DNA from: Phycisphaeraceae bacterium
GTDB lineage: Bacteria > Planctomycetota > Phycisphaerae > Phycisphaerales > UBA1924
DNA length: 64,000 bases
Reading direction: 5' to 3'
Assembly (NCBI GenBank): GCA_019454185.1
Contig: CP075368.1
Coordinates: 62,001 to 126,000, forward strand
Shown: piece after piece, positions 17,261 through 26,162 of the stretch
How positions within the stretch are numbered: position 1 is the first letter of the stretch
Layout of the letters: each line of letters opens with the position of its first letter
Program-made: the position numbers and the translations under genes
The notes under the pieces: generated by a model
What the model saw: only the letters and a program-made list of their open reading frames with translations
Databases searched by the model: none
Told to the model about the DNA's origin: nothing

Positions 17261-17758
17261 TCAGCAGTATACTTGCTCCACCGAAGCACGTGCAGTTGCT
17301 TCGCGGCGCCACTCCTCGATCAACTGATAGGTCTTTCCTTTGGGATCTTGAAGTCGTGCGATCGTGTCGGTCATGGTGATGGGTTCCCACTTCTTGGCAT
17401 TGGTCATGTGATCGGCCCAGAAGAGAGTCTTCCGCGTGTCGATCCGGCGGAAGTGGCGGAACCAGACGCCCAAGCCGCGGTCGGGCGTGGCGATGTAGTT
17501 GTACTCTCCGCTTACCGTCACGAGCGCGACCTGGAAGTGGTGAGCCACCACGAGGACAAGGTCGCCGACCTGCATGGGCGAGACAAAGTCAAAGTAGTCT
17601 CGCTCGCCCGATGAGACGCTCTCGCGAGAGATCCGTCGCATGTCGCCCACATCGGACTCGAAGTCGAGGCCGATGAAGCCAGCGGAGACGCTTCGAATAG
17701 CGTGTGCTGCGGATCGGGCGGGGTCAGAGGGATGGAGTTGCATCCTCCAGTAGTTCAT
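17261..17758 (-). CDS. Conserved-looking protein of unknown function
   Basis: A 165-residue soluble protein. It is rich in aromatic residues and has clear ordered motifs: GFIGLDFESDVGD, VGDLVLVVAHHFQVALV, GEYNYI, GVWFRHFRRID and MTDTIARLQD. The pattern (a beta-barrel-like stretch with GDxVLV and an aromatic cage) reminds me of PUA/EVE-like domains found in restriction-associated proteins, but I do not recognise the family with confidence. GGAG lies 7 nt before ATG 17758. It is followed by the coupled 61-residue membrane protein and preceded on the same strand by a gene with a duplicated LPYTD motif. Base composition is less GC-extreme than nearby housekeeping genes. Confidence 0.6.
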   Translation of the reverse strand: MNYWRMQLHPSDPARSAAHAIRSVSAGFIGLDFESDVGDMRRISRESVSSGERDYFDFVSPMQVGDLVLVVAHHFQVALVTVSGEYNYIATPDRGLGVWFRHFRRIDTRKTLFWADHMTNAKKWEPITMTDTIARLQDPKGKTYQLIEEWRREATARASVEQVYC

Positions 17759-17785
17759 GGCAGGACTCCAGTGGCGCGAGGTGCG

Positions 17786-18217
17786 TTATGGTTTGAGCGG
17801 GGTCTTGGAGAGATTGGCGATTGCTCGCCACAGGTCGTGCCGCGGAAGGTCGATGCCCGTGGCGGCCTTGAAGCTGGCTGCGACGCGGTCAAACTTGTCG
17901 GTATAGGGCAACTGGTCGCGAGCGCCGACGGAGCCGACCTCGGCCACGACGGCTCTCGCCAATGCATCTTTCTGGTCCGGCTCCAGGTGGGGTGCGGGGG
18001 AGCCCGGCTTTCCGGATCGGGGCAGTTCCGCGGCCTTGCGGACGGTTAGGAGATAGTGGAAGACCTCCCGCTCCGTCTTGCTCGGGAAGGACTTGGTCAC
18101 CTCGGCGTATATCAAGTCGAAAGCATCCGTGTACGGCAAGTCGTCCAGAGGGAGTCCGGACTTGGAGTATGCTCTTTCGACTACGGCATCAAACGAATAC
18201 TTGTCCTCGTACAGCAT
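17786..18217 (-). CDS. Unknown protein with duplicated LPYTD motif
   Basis: A 143-residue protein containing two related segments: DDLPYTDAFDLIYAEVTKSF and DQLPYTDKFDRVAASFKAAT. Each is followed by a helix rich in Leu and Trp/Phe (EREVFHYLLTVRKA, HDLWRAIANLSK). This is an internal duplication of a helical module of about 45 residues. I do not recognise the function. The start at 18217 is chosen because TACGCT lies 6 nt upstream; an in-frame ATG at 18337 would add 40 residues of unlike composition. The gene is 27 nt upstream of the 17758 gene, so they probably form one unit. Confidence 0.6.
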   Translation of the reverse strand: MLYEDKYSFDAVVERAYSKSGLPLDDLPYTDAFDLIYAEVTKSFPSKTEREVFHYLLTVRKAAELPRSGKPGSPAPHLEPDQKDALARAVVAEVGSVGARDQLPYTDKFDRVAASFKAATGIDLPRHDLWRAIANLSKTPLKP

Positions 18218-18223
18218 GCGATC

Positions 18224-18229
18224 AGCGTA
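18224..18229 (-). promoter_or_regulatory. -10 box before the LPYTD gene
   Basis: TACGCT on the minus strand, 6 nt from the ATG at 18217. Identical hexamer to the one before argS. Probable leaderless start of the three-gene unit 18217-17074. Confidence 0.4.
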
Positions 18230-18350
18230 ACCGAATGGGGACCGCCTTTCCAGCGCTAGCGGGCGGAAGAGCACCGAGATTGGTCCAGAGCGACCAATCT
18301 TGGTAGCACGGGGAACGTCAAGAAAGGTTAGGGCCACCCGCCCACCTGCC

Positions 18351-19715
18351 TTATGCGGGTTGCGCCAGCCGCTTGTATCGGGGTCGATTTGCGTACAGTT
18401 GGCGCAGGGGCTTTCGCTCAGCGGATGCGTCTAGCCATGCTTCAAGCGAAGCGGTCAAGGTTGTGGGGATAGTGAAACCCGGAATAACTCCCCTATAGAG
18501 ACACTGAATAAAGATCGCGTTCTCATGCCCCATTTCTGACGCGACATCAGCAAAATCAATCAAATCACGCCAGTCTGTTTGAGGGGCGTCGGGACTCGAT
18601 AGATATCGGCGGAACGTGTCCGCCGCATCGACATACTTGTCCGTTAACAGCATCAGAACCGCATGGTTTAGTACAGCCTGAGATTCGTTAGGATCTATCT
18701 GAAGGCATTTGTTATTGCACCCGATTGACTTTTCGAGGTCGCCTGCAAAGAAGTAATTTCTGGCCTGTGTGGCATAGACCCACTTAAACTCCGAATCGCA
18801 TAGTTGGATCGCACGGTGGGCATCAGCGATTGCTCTTTGCAGTTGGTCGGTACCGCCGGGCCCGGTTCCGGGATACCAAGAAGTCTCCATCAGACATAGG
18901 CAACACATGTGACGGATGTATTGCCTCCGATCATCGTCGGCTGGCAGTCTCCTTGAAAGAGCGGAGTCCAAATATTCAAGAATGTTGCCGGCGTCAGCAA
19001 GGCGCCGTTCGCACACGGCGACCATCCCGAGCGTTGCGAGCACTGCTTCGTGAAGCCACTCCGCACGTCTCCGCAGGTCATTCATGACAGAAGAGGGGCC
19101 GGCGGGTTCAATTCCGAGGTGTTGAATAAGGCGAGTGATAGACTCTCGGAACTTTGCATCAAGTTTCTGACTGGCCACCATGGCGTCGACTGTGTAGTGG
19201 TAGGTCGCAGAGTCCTTCGTGATGGGTGATACGGAAACCCGTAGTGACAGCGCAAACTTATAGCGTGCGGCTATACGTTTCTGGTCAGCAGTGGTGCTCG
19301 ATGGACTCGTCGGGAACGCGCGGAACGACATATAGGTCGCGCAGCGCGACGAACGGCCTATGTTGTCAAACGTCTTGCGCACAATGAGCAGGTCACTCGG
19401 ATCCACATGATGCGACGCAAAGGAGACGGCAATGCGAGTGCCTCGTCCTGTACGCCAATATACCTCGCGTGCGACAATCCATGTGGCTAATAGGATTGTG
19501 AACCCTGCTGCATACCAAGCGAGCACAGTCAAAAGTGGGAACTCGGATTTGGGTGAATGCTGCGCAGACCAATCTACATAGAGCCATGCCGGTGCGAAGC
19601 AAGAGAGCAGTCCAACCAAGATGAGACCAGCCCGCCAAGTCAGCCAGCCTTCAGCTGTTCGGAGCAGCAGAAGCATTGGACGTGCGATGGCATGTGCGTC
19701 GGCCAGCCAACTCAT
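18351..19715 (-). CDS. Membrane protein with helical-repeat C-terminus
   Basis: A 454-residue protein. Two transmembrane helices are at about 28-48 and 60-82, followed by a soluble domain. The C-terminal half (about 210-440) is alpha-helical and resembles TPR repeats: LATLGMVAVCERRLADAGN, YATQARNYFFAGDLEKSIGC, AVLNHAVLMLLTDKYVDAAD. The middle domain (GRGTRIAVSFASHHVDPSDL) is not recognised. Codon use is visibly less GC-rich than in groEL or argS, which suggests later acquisition. No Shine-Dalgarno or TAnnnT box marks the start, so a downstream ATG is possible. Function unknown. Confidence 0.6.
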   Translation of the reverse strand: MSWLADAHAIARPMLLLLRTAEGWLTWRAGLILVGLLSCFAPAWLYVDWSAQHSPKSEFPLLTVLAWYAAGFTILLATWIVAREVYWRTGRGTRIAVSFASHHVDPSDLLIVRKTFDNIGRSSRCATYMSFRAFPTSPSSTTADQKRIAARYKFALSLRVSVSPITKDSATYHYTVDAMVASQKLDAKFRESITRLIQHLGIEPAGPSSVMNDLRRRAEWLHEAVLATLGMVAVCERRLADAGNILEYLDSALSRRLPADDDRRQYIRHMCCLCLMETSWYPGTGPGGTDQLQRAIADAHRAIQLCDSEFKWVYATQARNYFFAGDLEKSIGCNNKCLQIDPNESQAVLNHAVLMLLTDKYVDAADTFRRYLSSPDAPQTDWRDLIDFADVASEMGHENAIFIQCLYRGVIPGFTIPTTLTASLEAWLDASAERKPLRQLYANRPRYKRLAQPA

Positions 19716-19723
19716 GCAATGCG

Positions 19724-19749
19724 CTCGCGATCGCTTTCGCGGTCGCGAG
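19724..19749 (-). terminator. Hairpin after groEL
   Basis: CTCGCGATCGC (19724-19734) pairs with GCGGTCGCGAG (19739-19749) with one mismatch and the loop TTTC. It begins 16 nt after the groEL stop. There is no clear T-run, so it may stabilise the 3' end rather than terminate strongly. Confidence 0.45.
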
Positions 19750-19765
19750 GCGAGATGCCTTTATC

Positions 19766-21644
<1,879 letters not shown>

Positions 21645-21660
21645 TTCTTGTCTTGTTTCT

Positions 21661-21894
21661 TTACGAGACTTGTTTCTTGAGTTCGATTCGGATCCATGCG
21701 ATGCGTTCGGCATCGAGGATGTAGATGGACTTTCCGTCGGTGACTTTGACGAGGTGGTCTGGCTCATCGGGGATGAGCATGGCCTTTTTGATCTCGAGCC
21801 CGAGACTGGGCGGGTGGACATCGGCGAAGGCGACGCCGAGGTCGCGATGGCCGTCGAGTTCGGAGAGGGCTTGTCGGAGTTGGGTAGGGGTCAT
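21661..21894 (-). CDS. Small protein inside the groES-groEL operon
   Basis: A 77-residue soluble protein of unknown function coded between groES and groEL on the same strand. It begins MTPTQLRQALSELDGHRDLG and contains a beta-rich middle (LVKVTDGKSIYILDAERIAW) with alternating hydrophobics. No family is recognised. Its place between the two chaperonin genes suggests co-expression with them. The start at 21894 is the first plausible ATG; the in-frame ATG at 21966 lies inside the GTGAC repeat and is unlikely. No good ribosome binding site is visible. Confidence 0.55.
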   Translation of the reverse strand: MTPTQLRQALSELDGHRDLGVAFADVHPPSLGLEIKKAMLIPDEPDHLVKVTDGKSIYILDAERIAWIRIELKKQVS

Positions 21895-21902
21895 CGGAAA
21901 TC

Positions 21903-21992
21903 CAGTGACGAAGTGACTGAGTGACGAAGTGACGGAGTGGGGAAAGGAACGGGGACACTGTGTCACTGTGTGACTGTGTCACTCCGTCACTG
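21903..21992. repeat. Inverted repeat built from GTGAC words
   Basis: Left arm 21903-21939 (CAGTGACGAAGTGACTGAGT...) and right arm 21956-21992 are 37-bp imperfect inverted repeats, each made of four GTGAC-like words at 8-10 bp intervals. It lies in the spacer between groES and the 77-residue ORF and would form a long hairpin in the mRNA. Confidence 0.7.
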
Positions 21993-21996
21993 CCCA

Positions 21997-22305
21997 TCAG
22001 TCGATGACGGCGAGGACATCGTCCTCGGACATCATGAGGTAGTCGGTGCCGTCGAGCTTGATCTCGGTGCCGGCGTAGGAGGTGAAGATCACGCGATCGC
22101 CCTTCTTGACGGTGAGGGGGATGCGCTCGCCGGTCTCGGTGTTGAGGGCGCCGTCGCCGACGGCCTGGACGGTGCCGGTCTTGGGCTTCTCCTTGCCGGA
22201 CTCGGGGAGGTAGATGCCGGTGGCGGTCTTGGTCTCGGCATCGTCGCGGCGGACGAGGATCTTGTCGTGGAGGGGACGGATACCGGTGTCGGACTTCTTT
22301 GCCAT
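21997..22305 (-). CDS. groES: Co-chaperonin GroES
   Basis: A 102-residue co-chaperonin that caps GroEL. Recognisable features are IRPLHDKILVRRDDAETKTA at the N-terminus, the mobile-loop region around TATGIYLPESGKEKP, the conserved GDRVIFTSYAGTEIK strand, and the DYLMMSEDDVLAVI ending. AAGGAG lies 7 nt before the ATG. It is the first chaperonin gene of the operon; a receiver-like gene lies 107 nt upstream. Confidence 0.97.
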   Translation of the reverse strand: MAKKSDTGIRPLHDKILVRRDDAETKTATGIYLPESGKEKPKTGTVQAVGDGALNTETGERIPLTVKKGDRVIFTSYAGTEIKLDGTDYLMMSEDDVLAVID

Positions 22306-22374
22306 GGGAAACTCCTTCGAGGCAGTAAATGGATTGACGTGAGGGAATCAGCGAGACAGAGACAAGGGGAGAGA

Positions 22375-22401
22375 CATTCGGCATTGGCCATTCGGCATTC
22401 G
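22375..22401 (+). repeat. GGCCATTCGGCA word repeat, left copy
   Basis: CATTCGGCATTGGCCATTCG and a further repeat of CGGCATTC lie just downstream of the receiver-like gene. The core GGCCATTCGGCA reappears inverted at 23123-23154, upstream of the same gene. Confidence 0.5.
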
Positions 22402-22412
22402 CAGAATGGAGA

Positions 22413-22964
22413 TCAGGTGGGTGGTGAGTCGGGGATGCGGGGTGAATGCGGCCAGCGGCCTGCGTAGAAGCGTGAGAGGGCGCGGCGGAGGACTTCGAGC
22501 AGGAGTTCGAGGTCGCGGGTGCCGCTGGGGCGATCGATGACGGCGAATGCGCCGAGGCGGAGTGCATCGGAGAGTTCGCGTGAGTCGTCGCGTGTGGACT
22601 GTTGGCGTTTTACGGCGACGGTGGGGGGCGGGGCGTCGAGACGGGCGAGGAGTTCGAGGAGGCGGCTGCCACCTTCGGAGAGGTCTTGTGCGGCCGCGGA
22701 GCCGTCGAGGGGGAGCCCGAGATCGACGACGGCGATGTGGATGGGGTTTGCCTGTATGAGGTCTTTGGCTTCGCGTCCGGTGCCGGCGCGGAGGGACTGG
22801 ACGCCCATCGGTTCGAGGAGCCGCGGGAGTTGATCAACCCAGGACTCGGATCGCCAGCCGGCGTAGGAGAGGAGGAGGTTGAGCCGGCCGCCGGGCGCGG
22901 GGCGACCGCCGCGGGCGTCGGCCGGGGGTGTGCTGGCGTTGAACTCGTCGCGCACCGACATCAT
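22413..22964 (-). CDS. Degenerate response-regulator receiver-like protein
   Basis: A 183-residue protein resembling a CheY-like receiver domain. The pattern includes a first strand (RLNLLLSYAGW), an IHIAVVDLGLPLDG strand-loop with the Asp in the phospho-acceptor place, PTVAVKR, and ALRLGAFAVIDRPSGTRDLE matching the Ala/Lys strand region. The acidic pair normally at the end of strand 1 is missing, so phosphorylation may be lost or altered. The C-terminus has no DNA-binding domain. Two start ATGs are adjacent (22964, 22961). It ends 107 nt before groES and could be in the same transcript. Flanked by inverted GGCCATTCGGCA repeats. Confidence 0.6.
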   Translation of the reverse strand: MMSVRDEFNASTPPADARGGRPAPGGRLNLLLSYAGWRSESWVDQLPRLLEPMGVQSLRAGTGREAKDLIQANPIHIAVVDLGLPLDGSAAAQDLSEGGSRLLELLARLDAPPPTVAVKRQQSTRDDSRELSDALRLGAFAVIDRPSGTRDLELLLEVLRRALSRFYAGRWPHSPRIPDSPPT

Positions 22965-23122
22965 CGTGCCGATGCAGAGGCAAAGCGGGTGCCGGGCGAG
23001 AGGTGCGTGCAGGGTGTGATCTGACAAGGGTTTATGGTGGGGGGCGGGGCGGGTGTGGCGTGGGGTGCTGCCATGAGGTTGAGGGATGGGGGGTGCGGGT
23101 GCCAAGATGGCAGGCCGCGGAG

Positions 23123-23154
23123 AAATGGCCAAAGTGCCGAATGGCCAAAGGGCC
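23123..23154 (-). repeat. GGCCATTCGGCA word repeat, right copy
   Basis: AAATGGCCAAAGTGCCGAAT followed by GGCCAAAGGGCC. On the minus strand this contains GGCCATTCGGCA, the same core as 22375-22401 but in inverted orientation. Confidence 0.5.
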
Positions 23155-23196
23155 AGATGAAGACAGATGGCGTGTGCGGGGCGAGTTAGGGATGGT

Positions 23197-23202
23197 TAGG
23201 AT
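23197..23202 (+). promoter_or_regulatory. Possible -10 box before a 35-residue ORF
   Basis: TAGGAT with 6 nt to the ATG at 23209. It fits the TAnnnT spacing seen at other starts in the window. Confidence 0.3.
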
Positions 23203-23208
23203 GGGGGC

Positions 23209-23316
23209 ATGGAGATCATGCTGGGTGTTGTTGCGGTGCTGGGATTGGGGTTGGCTGCGGTGTGCGCGTGGTGGGGGATGAGAGCGCAGCAGGCGCGGGG
23301 GGAGGCGGTGGATTAG
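23209..23316 (+). CDS. Putative 35-residue membrane peptide
   Basis: A short ORF beginning MEIMLGVVAVLGLGLAAVCA and ending RAQQARGEAVD. It would be a single transmembrane helix with a polar C-terminus. Support is the hydrophobic pattern, the TAGGAT box 6 nt before the ATG, and GC-rich codons like those of native genes. It lies 34 nt before rmuC. Function unknown; it could be a chance ORF. Confidence 0.35.
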   Translation: MEIMLGVVAVLGLGLAAVCAWWGMRAQQARGEAVD

Positions 23317-23350
23317 CTTGTCTTTGTCTTCACTAAGGGATCAATAGCCC

Positions 23351-24805
23351 ATGACAAATGTGCTTTTGGTGGTCTTGGCTGTGACTCAACTCGTAACGGG
23401 CGTGCTCGTCATCGTGCTAGTCCGCAACCGGCGGGTTGATCTTTCACCAGTAATTGAGCGACTCGACAGGACTGAAGCGGCCACCGGCGCTGCATCGCAA
23501 GCATTGCGAGACGAGATATCGAGACTTCGCACCGACGGTGCGGAGCAATCTCGTCAACAGCGAGAAGAGATCAGCAACAGCCAGCGAGGGGCGTCAGACT
23601 CCCTCACGAGAAACTTGCGAGATATCGGTAGTCAACAGGCCGAAAGACTTGATGCTTTCGCCGACTTGATCGCGAGGGGAAACGCGGCAAATCAAGAAAC
23701 TGGCCGACTTCTTCGTGAGGAACTCGCGCAGTCAATCAGACTGTTTACCAGTACGGCGTCTGAACAGTCAAAGAACTGGGGGGAAGCGATTGACAGACGT
23801 ATGGAAGCACTCAGAGCCAGCGTTGAGCAGCGCCTCAAGGAGATTCAGGAGGATAACTCAAAGAAGCTTGAGTCGATCCGGCAGACCGTGGACGAGAAGT
23901 TGCACGACACTCTTGAGAGAAGATTGGGAGAGTCGTTCAAACTGGTGAGCGAACGGCTTGAGCTTGTGCACAAGGGGTTGGGCGAGATGCACACGCTCGC
24001 CTCAGGCGTGGGCGACCTCAAGAAGGTGCTTACGAATGTGAAAGCCCGAGGAACGTGGTCTGAACAGATGCTAGGCAATCTGCTAGAGCAAATGCTGACT
24101 CCAGAGCAGTACGAGCGAAACATCGCCACGAAGCCTGGCAGTGCCGAGAGAGTCGAGTTCGCGCTCCGCCTTCCCGGCAAGAACACGGACTCCGATGATC
24201 CCGTCTGGTTGCCGATTGACGCCAAGTGTCCAAAGGAAGACTACGAGCGAATCGTCGACGCATCCGAGCGTGGTGATCCCGACGCAGTTCGCGAGAGCGT
24301 TAAGCAGTTGGAGATTCAGATCAAGAATTGTGCGAGAGATATCGCGCAAAAGTACATCTCGCCGCCCGCCACGACGGACTTTGCCATCCTTTATGCACCA
24401 ACAGAAGGCCTTTACGCAGAGATTCTTCGATGCCATGGCCTTACGGAGTTCTTGCAGCGTGAGCATCGAGTTGTCGTTGCAGGACCAACTACTCTTGCCG
24501 CACTGCTGAATAGCCTTCAGATGGGCTTTCGAACGCTGGCGATTGAAAAGCGATCGAGCGAGGTCTGGAAGGTGCTATCTGCGGTCAAGACCGAGTTCGG
24601 CAAGTTCTCGTCGATCATCGAGAAGGTTAGGAAGAAGCTCTCTGAAGCGAGCAACACGATTGACGACGCTTCCGTCCGCACGCGAGCAGTTCAGCGAAAG
24701 CTGAAAGCGGTCGAAGAAATGCCCATCTTGGAGTCCTCCGCCGTGCTCGGAATCGATGCGGCGCATCTAGATGCAGACTCGGAGGCTGAGCCCGCGGAAG
24801 AGTAG
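23351..24805 (+). CDS. rmuC: RmuC family protein
   Basis: A 484-residue protein of the RmuC family, described in E. coli as limiting recombination between inverted repeats. An N-terminal membrane helix (about 3-23) is followed by a long coiled coil (about 35-230, many heptad-like Glu/Arg/Leu stretches such as ERRLGESFKLVSERLELVHK). The nuclease-like core follows: GVGDLKKVLTNVKARGTWSE, WLPIDAKCPKEDYERI and TTDFAILYAPTEGLYAEIL. The final region differs from the usual RmuC ending. Codon use is clearly less GC-rich than in flanking genes, and a remnant of a different, GC-rich rmuC tail lies directly downstream. This points to gene replacement by transfer. Confidence 0.9.
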   Translation: MTNVLLVVLAVTQLVTGVLVIVLVRNRRVDLSPVIERLDRTEAATGAASQALRDEISRLRTDGAEQSRQQREEISNSQRGASDSLTRNLRDIGSQQAERLDAFADLIARGNAANQETGRLLREELAQSIRLFTSTASEQSKNWGEAIDRRMEALRASVEQRLKEIQEDNSKKLESIRQTVDEKLHDTLERRLGESFKLVSERLELVHKGLGEMHTLASGVGDLKKVLTNVKARGTWSEQMLGNLLEQMLTPEQYERNIATKPGSAERVEFALRLPGKNTDSDDPVWLPIDAKCPKEDYERIVDASERGDPDAVRESVKQLEIQIKNCARDIAQKYISPPATTDFAILYAPTEGLYAEILRCHGLTEFLQREHRVVVAGPTTLAALLNSLQMGFRTLAIEKRSSEVWKVLSAVKTEFGKFSSIIEKVRKKLSEASNTIDDASVRTRAVQRKLKAVEEMPILESSAVLGIDAAHLDADSEAEPAEE

Positions 24806-24850
24806 ACGCAATAGCTATGTTTCTTGATCGTTTGTGCGTTGAGCAGCTCG

Positions 24851-25039
24851 ATGCTAAACAGCGCGGTGGAGCAGCACAACAGGTTCGCATCGAGCGTGGA
24901 GTCGCGGCTGTTGCCGACGATCCGGAAGTTCGAGGAGAGCGGCGTGAAGTCGGCGAAGGGGGTGGAGTCGTTGCCGGAGGTTGAGGTGAGGGCGAGGTTG
25001 ATTGAGGGGGTGGTGGAGGGGCCGGAGAGCCGGGGGTGA
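24851..25039 (+). pseudogene. 3' remnant of a second rmuC
   Basis: The frame reads NSAVEQHNRFASSVESRLLP then TIRKFEESGVKSAKG, a match to the usual RmuC C-terminus (Y/H-N-x-x-V-x-S-x-E-x-R-x-L-P-x-x-R-K-F-E-E-x-G). No RmuC core precedes it; the intact but compositionally different rmuC ends 46 nt upstream. Its stop overlaps the next gene as GTGA. This looks like the surviving tail of the native rmuC. Confidence 0.65.
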
Positions 25040-25659
25040 GCGACTCGGCGTTCATGCGTCATTGCGAGCGGGGAGGACGCGCGTTTCGGCGAGCCAGCGT
25101 GTTCGCGGTCGAGCCGAAGGCCACGAAGGATGGCACGGGCTGGATCGTGAAGGACAGCGGCGTGGTCTATTCGTGGGAACTGTTCATCGCGACGTTCTGT
25201 GTGCTTGCTTTTCTGCACACGATGTGGCTCTTTGCTCCGTACGGCGGCGTTTTGAGCAGGCCATGGATATTCGTGCTTGAGGCAACGATCGTTGCTTCGT
25301 ACGTGGCAGCGGCGACGTACACGAGTGCATGGACGGTGCGAGGGACTGAGGCGGTCGTGCGTCGCAAGGCGCTTGGCGTCACCTTCGTGAAGCAGAGCGT
25401 ATCGGATATTCGCCTCTGTCAATACCACGCGATCGTGCTGTATCGAAAGAAGATTGCGGGGTATACGCCAGTCACGCCTTTGCGGAATCGCGGTGCGGTG
25501 CTTGTCGTGCTCGATTCGTCGAGCCGGTTCCTGGTGCTGATGATGTCAGAGGGCGAGGAGGTGGAATCATACCGGGGTTGGAGTGGAGCTCGATACTCGT
25601 CCGTACTGGGGTTGCCGCTTGAGCATGCTGGTGTAATCGTCGTGCGAAACGCGTGGTGA
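25036..25659 (+). CDS. Membrane protein of unknown function
   Basis: A 207-residue protein with two transmembrane helices (about 48-70 and 78-100). The remaining beta-rich domain (GTEAVVRRKALGVTFVKQSV, GAVLVVLDSSSRFLVLMMS) resembles a small PH-like domain of bacterial membrane proteins, but this is a guess. The GTG start at 25036 overlaps the stop of the rmuC remnant (GTGA) with GGAG upstream, so it was probably coupled to the original rmuC. An internal ATG at 25054 is an alternative. A palindromic repeat array follows. Confidence 0.6.
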   Translation: MSDSAFMRHCERGGRAFRRASVFAVEPKATKDGTGWIVKDSGVVYSWELFIATFCVLAFLHTMWLFAPYGGVLSRPWIFVLEATIVASYVAAATYTSAWTVRGTEAVVRRKALGVTFVKQSVSDIRLCQYHAIVLYRKKIAGYTPVTPLRNRGAVLVVLDSSSRFLVLMMSEGEEVESYRGWSGARYSSVLGLPLEHAGVIVVRNAW

Positions 25660-25722
25660 GCAGAGGGCGTGTAGGGCGCGGATCTTCAGTCGCTCCTCGC
25701 ACTTCGTGCTCGTGCGCGACTC

Positions 25723-26101
25723 CGAGGCGTTCAAAGGATGCGCTGCGCGGGGGGCTTGTACCCAGGGCGACGCTCGTGGCTTCGCCACTCACTTGCCCTG
25801 GGCTCTGGCTAGGGCGGCCCGTTGGGCCTTGAAGGCAGCGGCGGCGCCTTTGGCGACTGGGAGGCGTTCTAAGGATGCGCTGCGCGGGGGAGTGTACCGG
25901 GGGCTGGCTTGTCGCTTCGCGACGGCGCTGCGCCCCCGGCAACGGTCGTGCGCCCTTGCGGGCGAAGAAGCGTCGCCGTTGGCGACTTGAAGGCGTTTAG
26001 AGGAAGCCGCTTCGCGGCGGAGTTTACCGGGGGTGTCGCTTATCGCTTCGCGATTGCGCTCCACGCCCCGGCTACGAGCGTACAGGGCTTCGCCCTGCTT
26101 A
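25723..26101. repeat. Array of palindrome-rich repeat modules (array 2)
   Basis: Three head-to-tail modules of about 110-130 bp (25723-25834, 25839-25968, 25970-26101). Each has the word GAGGCGTTC(A/T)AAGGA or a close variant (25724, 25861, 25989) and then a micro-palindrome such as GCCGCTTCGCGGC. A C-rich word CCCCGGC(T/A)A and a closing palindrome such as CGCCCTTGCGGGCG follow. Same family as array 1. No coding frame is credible. Confidence 0.75.
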
Positions 26102-26162
26102 GACATGCATGAGTGAAGGCGCGCGAAGAGGCGGGTGCTTTGTGTGGTGTGGAGATGCAACA

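Noticed and set aside
17257-17272. TATACT 6 nt before the ATG at 17259, like the leaderless starts
   Set aside because: It lies inside the last codons of the upstream gene, and TGAGATG coupling explains the start better.
22306-22412. CIRCE operator upstream of groES
   Set aside because: No TTAGCACTC/GAGTGCTAA inverted repeat or near match is present there or before clpC.
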